Positions 59,332-64,000 of a stretch of 64,000 nucleotides of DNA are shown piece by piece (position 1 is the first letter of the stretch; every line of letters starts with the position of its first letter). The notes below the pieces were generated by a model. That model was not told where the DNA came from. It ran no database searches and saw nothing but the letters and a program-made list of their open reading frames with translations. This stretch comes from DASQZT01 sp035638575. GTDB lineage: Bacteria > Acidobacteriota > Terriglobia > Bryobacterales > Bryobacteraceae. The stretch is from positions 56,108 to 120,107 of the forward strand of contig DASQZT010000282.1 of the NCBI GenBank assembly GCA_035638575.1. The letters run 5' to 3'. A program made the position numbers and the translations under genes.

Positions 59332-61248
59332 ATGACGCTACGGGCGATTGAAGCATACGAGTTTGGACCGTACCGCATTGACACCGGCGAGCGGTTGCTG
59401 CATCGGGACGGTGAGCTGATCCCGTTGCCGCCGAAGGTGGTGGGCACCCTGCTTGTGCTGGTAGGGAACGCCGGCCGTATGGTCGATAAGGGCGACCTGA
59501 TGAAGGCGGTCTGGCCCGATACCTTCGTCGAAGAGGGCGCCCTGACAAGAAACATCTCTCTTCTTCGGAAAACCCTGGGGGACACGGGAGAGGAAGCCGC
59601 CTACATCGAGACCATCCCCAGGCGAGGCTACCGGTTTGTGGCCCCTGTGCGCACGGTGGGCGCGGCGGAAACTGCCAGCGGGGATCCGTCCGCGCCGGCG
59701 GAACCGCGGCTGTCCGCCCCGCCGACGCCTGCCCCCCGGTTCGCGCCTCGATTCACCGCCAAATGGATGATGCTGGCCGGTATCCTGCTGCTGGCTGCCC
59801 TGTGGGCCATCGCCAGTTTCAGGGCCGGGAATGGCGGCGTGTGGCAGGCTGCGCCCGCGATGGCGCCCGCCAACACCCTGGCGGTGCTTCCGTTTCGCAG
59901 CGTCGAGAAGGACGCTTCACAGGACTATTTCGCAGAAGGCATGACCGAGGCCCTGATCACCCGTCTCGCCAACCTGCGCAATCTGCGCGTGGTCTCCCTG
60001 GCCGCGGATGGAGGCGGGCAGAAAGACGAGGCGGCGTGGGCCGCTATCCTCCGCAACCAATCCGTGAAGCGGGTGCTCACCGGAACCATTTTCCGTTCCG
60101 GCGGGCGCGTGCGGATCAATGCGCAGCTCAAGGACCCCGGCACCCGCGTGGTGTATTGGGCGAACAGCTATGAACGCGATTTCCAGGACGCCCTGGCTCT
60201 CGAATCGGACGTGGCGGAAGCCATCGCCACTGAGATTCAGGTGAGCATCGGGGCCAAGGATCGGGAACGGCTCCGGCAGCATCGTCCAGCCGAACCGCAG
60301 GCGCTGGACGCGTATCTGAAAGGGCGTTACCTCTGGAATCGGCGCACCGAGGACAGCCTGCGGCGAGCCGTGCAGTACTTTCAGCAGGCCATTGCCGCCG
60401 ATCCGACGCATGCCCTCGCCTATACGGGCCTGGCCGACTCTTACTCGCTGCTCGGGTCGATCGAGATAGCCGGCATGCCGCCCAGGCAGGCCATGCCCCT
60501 GGCGAAAGCCGCCGCCCAGAAAGCCCTGGAACTGGACCCGGACCTGGCCGAGGGGCACATCTCCCTGGCTTACGTGAAGCTGTCGTACGACTGGGACCTC
60601 CCCGGCGCCGAACGGGAGTTCACCCGCGCCCTGGAACTGAATCCCAGCTCCGCCACGGCGAAGCACTGGTTCAGCCACTACTTCATGGCGTCCGGAAATC
60701 TCGCCAAAGCCAGCGAGCTGATGAAGGAGGCGTTTCAGCTCGAGCCTCTATCGCCCAGCATCAACATCGGCATCGGCTGGTGCCTGTACTATTCCCGGCA
60801 GTACGACCAAGCTGTCGAGCAGTTTCGCTCGGTGACGGAGAGCGACCCCAGCCTTCCCCTGGCGCACCAAACCTTGGGCATGGCGTACCAGCAAAAGGGA
60901 CAGTTCGACCAGGCCATCGAGGAGTACAAGCGAGCCGCCGCGTTCTCCAATAACAGCCCGGCCTCGGTAGCGGCCCTGGCAAGCGTTTACGCCGCGGCGG
61001 GGAAGGGGGCGGAATCCAGGCGGGAACTGGCGCTGCTCGAGGAGCTGGCGCGCACCCGTTACGTTCCGGCATTTCACTTTGCCACCGTTCACTACGCCAT
61101 GGGTGACCTGGCGAAGACCTTCGAGTGGGGCTGGAAAGCCATCGGCGAGCGCTGCGACTATCTTCTGTATCTGCGCGTGGAGCCGCGGGTCGGCAAACTG
61201 GCCGGCAATCCGGAATTCATTCGCGCCATGGCGGCCCTCCACCCATGA
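59332..61248 (+). CDS. Membrane-bound transcriptional regulator: OmpR-type winged helix, TM helix, TPR
   Basis: 638 residues. Residues ~8-106 are an OmpR/CadC-type DNA-binding domain (YEFGPYRIDTGERLLHRDGE, LVDKG-like MVDKGDLMKAVWPDTFVEEGALTRNISLLRKTLGD, YIETIPRRGYRFVAPV). A Pro/Ala linker leads to one membrane helix at 145-163. Residues ~178-330 resemble the adenylate cyclase/TolB-like N-domain (LAVLPFRSVEKDASQDYFAEGMTEAL). TPR repeats follow to the end (AIAADPTHALAYTGLADSY, ALELDPDLAEGHISLAYVKL). This CadC-like layout is abundant in acidobacteria. It senses an unknown envelope signal. The phased repeats in front suggest self-control. The next gene overlaps by four bases. Confidence 0.92.
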   Translation: MTLRAIEAYEFGPYRIDTGERLLHRDGELIPLPPKVVGTLLVLVGNAGRMVDKGDLMKAVWPDTFVEEGALTRNISLLRKTLGDTGEEAAYIETIPRRGYRFVAPVRTVGAAETASGDPSAPAEPRLSAPPTPAPRFAPRFTAKWMMLAGILLLAALWAIASFRAGNGGVWQAAPAMAPANTLAVLPFRSVEKDASQDYFAEGMTEALITRLANLRNLRVVSLAADGGGQKDEAAWAAILRNQSVKRVLTGTIFRSGGRVRINAQLKDPGTRVVYWANSYERDFQDALALESDVAEAIATEIQVSIGAKDRERLRQHRPAEPQALDAYLKGRYLWNRRTEDSLRRAVQYFQQAIAADPTHALAYTGLADSYSLLGSIEIAGMPPRQAMPLAKAAAQKALELDPDLAEGHISLAYVKLSYDWDLPGAEREFTRALELNPSSATAKHWFSHYFMASGNLAKASELMKEAFQLEPLSPSINIGIGWCLYYSRQYDQAVEQFRSVTESDPSLPLAHQTLGMAYQQKGQFDQAIEEYKRAAAFSNNSPASVAALASVYAAAGKGAESRRELALLEELARTRYVPAFHFATVHYAMGDLAKTFEWGWKAIGERCDYLLYLRVEPRVGKLAGNPEFIRAMAALHP

Positions 61249-62150
61249 GTGCCGTGTGCGGGTATGCGGTGCTTGCCTGCGGGATCGGCGGCATCGCCTG
61301 GGCGGCGCGGTGCACCACCTCCGCGGATCCCGGCATCCTTCGCGAATACGCCAATTACGTCGCCGCGGCGGAGCAGGCCATGTCCAGCCGGTTCGATGGG
61401 GGGGAACTGGCCTGGGTGCCCGGCCCCGAATCCAAACAAGCTGCGGCGAGGCTCGCGTCCGGCCGCCTGGTCCGCTGGAATCTGAGCGACAAGGCTTTCA
61501 ATGCGCGCCTGGCGGGGCAGAACGGCACGGTCATTCATTGGATCGGGGCCGTCCGCATTCCCGGCGCGAGCCTTGCGAATGTGAAATCGGTGCTCGAAGA
61601 CTATGACCGCTATGCCCGCATTTATCAGCCGATGGTTTTCGAATCCAAGGCCGTCCGCAATGGAGACGCGCCGCACGCCGCTTATGATCTGGTCCTCGGG
61701 CTGCATAGTTCGTTCCGCTTCGCCTCCCTCTTTCCGCAGCATTATTCGTTCCAGGTGAAAGGACGGATCGAGGACACCTCCGGCGCGAGCCTCGCCGGCT
61801 CCTCCGCGCTGCGTGTCCACCTGGCAGCCGGCGAGATTCGCGAATCCGACAGCGGCGTGCCGGGACGAACCGACTTCCTCGAGCCTTATCATGACCACGG
61901 CATCATGTGGGCGCTCAACGCTTATTGGCGCGCGCGCCAGCAGGGCATGGATCTTTACCTGGAGTTCGAGACCATCACGCTGGCCCGCTCCGTCGAGGAG
62001 TTCGCCTGCAAGATCGGTTTCGTTCCGGTTCCGAAGGCGGTCGTTTCGGCCGCCATGGATTCCCTGCCGGCGGATTGCGTTACGGTAATACTGGAGGGCA
62101 CCAAAACGGAATGCGAGCGCCGCGCCCGGCTGAACGTCTCCAGCCAGTGA
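61245..62150 (+). CDS. Exported hypothetical protein, possibly START/SRPBCC-like
   Basis: 301 residues, ATG overlapping the regulator stop (ATGA). Weak signal peptide or membrane anchor (VLACGIGGIAWAARC). The core (about 95-270) looks like a helix-grip fold: IHWIGAVRIPGASLANVKSVLEDYDRYARIYQPMVFESK, then strands FRFASLFPQHYSFQVKGRI and DLYLEFETITLARSVEE. No cofactor motif. Operon position with a lipid acyltransferase downstream suggests a lipid-binding role, which is inference. Confidence 0.75.
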   Translation: MSAVCGYAVLACGIGGIAWAARCTTSADPGILREYANYVAAAEQAMSSRFDGGELAWVPGPESKQAAARLASGRLVRWNLSDKAFNARLAGQNGTVIHWIGAVRIPGASLANVKSVLEDYDRYARIYQPMVFESKAVRNGDAPHAAYDLVLGLHSSFRFASLFPQHYSFQVKGRIEDTSGASLAGSSALRVHLAAGEIRESDSGVPGRTDFLEPYHDHGIMWALNAYWRARQQGMDLYLEFETITLARSVEEFACKIGFVPVPKAVVSAAMDSLPADCVTVILEGTKTECERRARLNVSSQ

Positions 62151-62785
62151 ACGGAACCCCGCTTTCCGATCTGCTGGTGCGGTTGGCCTGCCGGCTGGTG
62201 GCGCGGCTGTTGTTCCGGATTCGCATTCTCGGCACGGAGCACATCCCCTCGGGCGGACCAGCGCTTCTGGTTTCCAATCACCTCACTTACCTGGATGCCT
62301 TTCTGATCGGCGCCTGCGTGCGGCCGGTAGTCCGCTTCCTGGTGTGGAAGCCCTATTACGAACACAAGCTGCTGAATTGGGGATTGCGGATTGGCAAAGC
62401 CATCCCCATCGGGACAGGGCCTTACAGCGCGGCGCGCGCCATCGAGCGGGCCCGCCGCGAATTGGAGCGAGGCCAGTTGCTCGGCATTTTCGCCGAAGGA
62501 TCCATCAGCCGGACCGGAGAGCTGCTGCCGTTCAAGCGCGGACTCGAAGCGATCGTTCGCGGCCTGGACGCCCCCATCATCCCCGTCCACCTCGGGGGCC
62601 TGTGGGAAAGCGTGTTCAGTTTCGAGGGCGGGAGATTCTCTTGGAAGCGGCTGCGCCGCCTCAGGCATCCGGTCGTCATTTCGTTTGGTCCTCCGCTGCC
62701 GCCATCCTCGACGGCCACGGAGGCCAGGCAAGCGGTCGCGCAACTCGGCGCAATGGCACTGGTTGCTCGCGGCAGCCGACAGTGA
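62147..62785 (+). CDS. 1-acyl-glycerol-3-phosphate acyltransferase-like protein (PlsC family)
   Basis: 212 residues from GTG 62147, overlapping the previous stop (GTGA). The HX4D catalytic motif is NHLTYLD (His45, Asp50). The substrate-binding block is FAEGSISRTG (115-124), where most relatives have FPEGTRS. The next block IIPVHLGGLWESVF fits the family. Transfers acyl groups to lysophospholipid or related acceptors at the inner membrane. In many genomes such proteins form the acyltransferase half of a fused AAS enzyme; here it is alone. Confidence 0.9.
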   Translation: MNGTPLSDLLVRLACRLVARLLFRIRILGTEHIPSGGPALLVSNHLTYLDAFLIGACVRPVVRFLVWKPYYEHKLLNWGLRIGKAIPIGTGPYSAARAIERARRELERGQLLGIFAEGSISRTGELLPFKRGLEAIVRGLDAPIIPVHLGGLWESVFSFEGGRFSWKRLRRLRHPVVISFGPPLPPSSTATEARQAVAQLGAMALVARGSRQ

Positions 62786-62787
62786 CT

Positions 62788-62829
62788 GCGGCCCTTGTGG
62801 GGCTGACGCTGCAAGGGCTGCTGTTTTTT
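62788..62829 (+). terminator. Intrinsic terminator after acyltransferase gene
   Basis: GCGGCCCTTG (62788-62797) pairs with CAAGGGCTGC (62812-62821), ten pairs with one G-U, loop of 14, followed by TG and six T residues (62824-62829). It starts three bases after the acyltransferase stop codon. Confidence 0.8.
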
Positions 62830-63002
62830 CAGCCCGGCTCGCAAATTGGCTATGTTGTGCTTATAGAGTGGACAAGCCATAGCCCTGTTTCGCTCGCTTC
62901 GGGCGAGTGGTCGGCCCGGGCATGTGGAAACGACTCACCTCGAGTGCGAGCCGCAGCCGGCGCGGTTGGTTCGGTACCACCCGTAAGCCGCGCCGGACCC
63001 GG

Positions 63003-64000
63003 TCAGAAGGTCAGCCGTAACGCCAACTGGATGGCGCGCGGCGAGTTGGTATCCGTTGTGATGTAGCCGAAGGTCGAACTGGTCGCCGACAGGCTCGGTG
63101 CCCCGAAAACGACGCGGTTGGTCAGGTTGAAGGATTCCGCCCGGAACTGCACCTTGATGTTCTCGTGGACCACGAAGCTCTTGGTCAGGTTGGCATTGAA
63201 ATTATTCATGCTGTCGATGCGCAGATTATTGAACATCGTGGGGAAGGTCCGGAAATTATTGGAAAGCTGCTGGCTGGAGACGGTGTTGAACGCCGACGTG
63301 TTGAACGATGGGGCATTGGGGAGGTTGGCCTGGTAATTCAGAGGCGCGCCCAGATAGATCAAGTTGCCCCACGACAATGGAGCGCCTTGGAAGTAGCTAT
63401 AGTTACCGCCCAACTGCCAGTTGCCCACGACGAATACCAGCGCTTTATTCCCATTCGACAGAAAATGCTTGCCTCTTCCCACCGGCAGATCGTAAAGCCC
63501 GCTGACTGTCACGTAATCGGGCCGGTCGTCGGCGGACACGCCTTTTTGGAACGCCCACGATCCCGCGTTGAGGTAAGTGTCTTTTTCCATGAGGCGCGAG
63601 TGGGAATAGTTGAGGAACACTTGCATTCCATTCGCAAATCGCTTATTGAGCCGGACCGCGAGCTGGTTGAAGTAAGAATCTCCGTTGCCGATGTTGGAAA
63701 CGGTGACCCCTGAGAATTCGGGGAACGGCTTGAGCAGATTCGAAACTGAAGTGGTACTGCCGTTCAGGCTTTGGCCGGGCAGCAGGCCCGAGAACGGGTT
63801 GGTGACGATGGCAGCCAGCGAGTTTATGGTCGCGGCATCGCGAAAAGGCGACGTGCTCAGATACTGTGCCGGGAGAGAACCGAAATTGTAACTGGTGGGA
63901 TTATGGACCGAATGGTTGCCGATATAGGCGACTTCCAGGGTCACGTTCTGCGAAAGCTGGTGCTGGATATCGAAGTTCCAGCGGAGACTGTATTGGGGCA
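63003..64000 (-). CDS. TonB-dependent receptor, Oar-like, C-terminal part (5' end outside window)
   Basis: The minus-strand frame is open from the window edge to the stop at 63003, about 332 residues. A GTG at 63944 is internal, since the reading upstream continues in family style (LRWNFDIQHQLSQNVTLEVAYIGNHS). Barrel features: SYFNQLAVRLNKRFANGMQVFLNYSHSRLM, DDRPDYVTVSGLYDLPVGRGKHF, VQFRAESFNLTNRVVFGAP and a terminal LRLTF. This is the third Oar-like receptor in the window. The 217 bases between the acyltransferase stop and this gene hold the terminator and nothing else I can name. Confidence 0.88.
   Translation of the reverse strand, partial: PQYSLRWNFDIQHQLSQNVTLEVAYIGNHSVHNPTSYNFGSLPAQYLSTSPFRDAATINSLAAIVTNPFSGLLPGQSLNGSTTSVSNLLKPFPEFSGVTVSNIGNGDSYFNQLAVRLNKRFANGMQVFLNYSHSRLMEKDTYLNAGSWAFQKGVSADDRPDYVTVSGLYDLPVGRGKHFLSNGNKALVFVVGNWQLGGNYSYFQGAPLSWGNLIYLGAPLNYQANLPNAPSFNTSAFNTVSSQQLSNNFRTFPTMFNNLRIDSMNNFNANLTKSFVVHENIKVQFRAESFNLTNRVVFGAPSLSATSSTFGYITTDTNSPRAIQLALRLTF

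Overview
This 64 kb window is high-GC and densely coding. It carries no rRNA, tRNA, CRISPR array or intact insertion sequence that I can recognise. The gene content points to an acidobacterium of the Solibacter/Bryobacter group. It has a secreted protein with the C-terminal domain named after Solibacter (TIGR03437 type), three Oar-like TonB-dependent receptors with an N-terminal carboxypeptidase-regulatory-like domain, a DUF1549/DUF1553 plus DUF1501 pair, a winged-helix/TPR membrane regulator, and several Tat-exported Gfo/Idh/MocA oxidoreductases. This assignment is inference from gene families; no 16S is present.

Layout. 1-6.5 kb: end of an amidohydrolase, a TIGR03437 protein, and a DUF1549/DUF1501 pair. 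6.5-7.7 kb: two decayed genes head to head (GyrI-like with two frameshifts; DUF6624-like with an in-frame TAG). 7.7-13.3 kb: a receptor plus GH3 glycosidase operon behind a good sigma-70-type promoter. 13.6-26.6 kb: one long plus-strand cluster with an ECF sigma factor, its zinc-finger anti-sigma factor, a secreted unknown, and a type II secretion system (gspE-F-G-H-I-J-K-L-M, a GspC/PilP-like gene, a small secreted unknown, gspD). Most of its genes overlap by a few bases. 26.5-37 kb: ligA, a diacylglycerol-kinase-like gene that seems to start at ATT, and the branched-chain amino acid operon ilvB-ilvN-ilvC-cimA on the minus strand. In front of ilvB lie a promoter, a 34-codon Ile/Val-rich leader peptide and an intrinsic terminator, the parts of a transcription attenuator. 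37-49 kb: secreted beta-propeller, a second receptor, an SGNH esterase / Gfo-Idh / GH4 glycosidase operon, an amidohydrolase and a VOC protein. 50-52.4 kb: a complete family B DNA polymerase with intact exonuclease and polymerase motifs and a C-terminal clamp-binding-like QLSLF. 52.6-64 kb: another Gfo/Idh/MocA gene, a TRAP transporter operon (fused DctQM, DctP, TatT), a winged-helix/TPR regulator with 11-bp-phased repeats upstream, an acyltransferase, and the end of a third receptor.

How it fits together: the receptors, GH3, GH4, esterase and Gfo/Idh genes suggest uptake and breakdown of plant- or microbe-derived glycans. The type II system would export secreted enzymes, with its own ECF sigma/anti-sigma pair as likely control. 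The ilv-cim operon makes isoleucine by the citramalate route and valine/leucine precursors, with attenuation as the likely feedback. The most rewarding items for follow-up are the ilv attenuator, the phased repeats upstream of the regulator, the family B polymerase, the ATT start, and the Gly/Met/Tyr repeat insert in the secretin.
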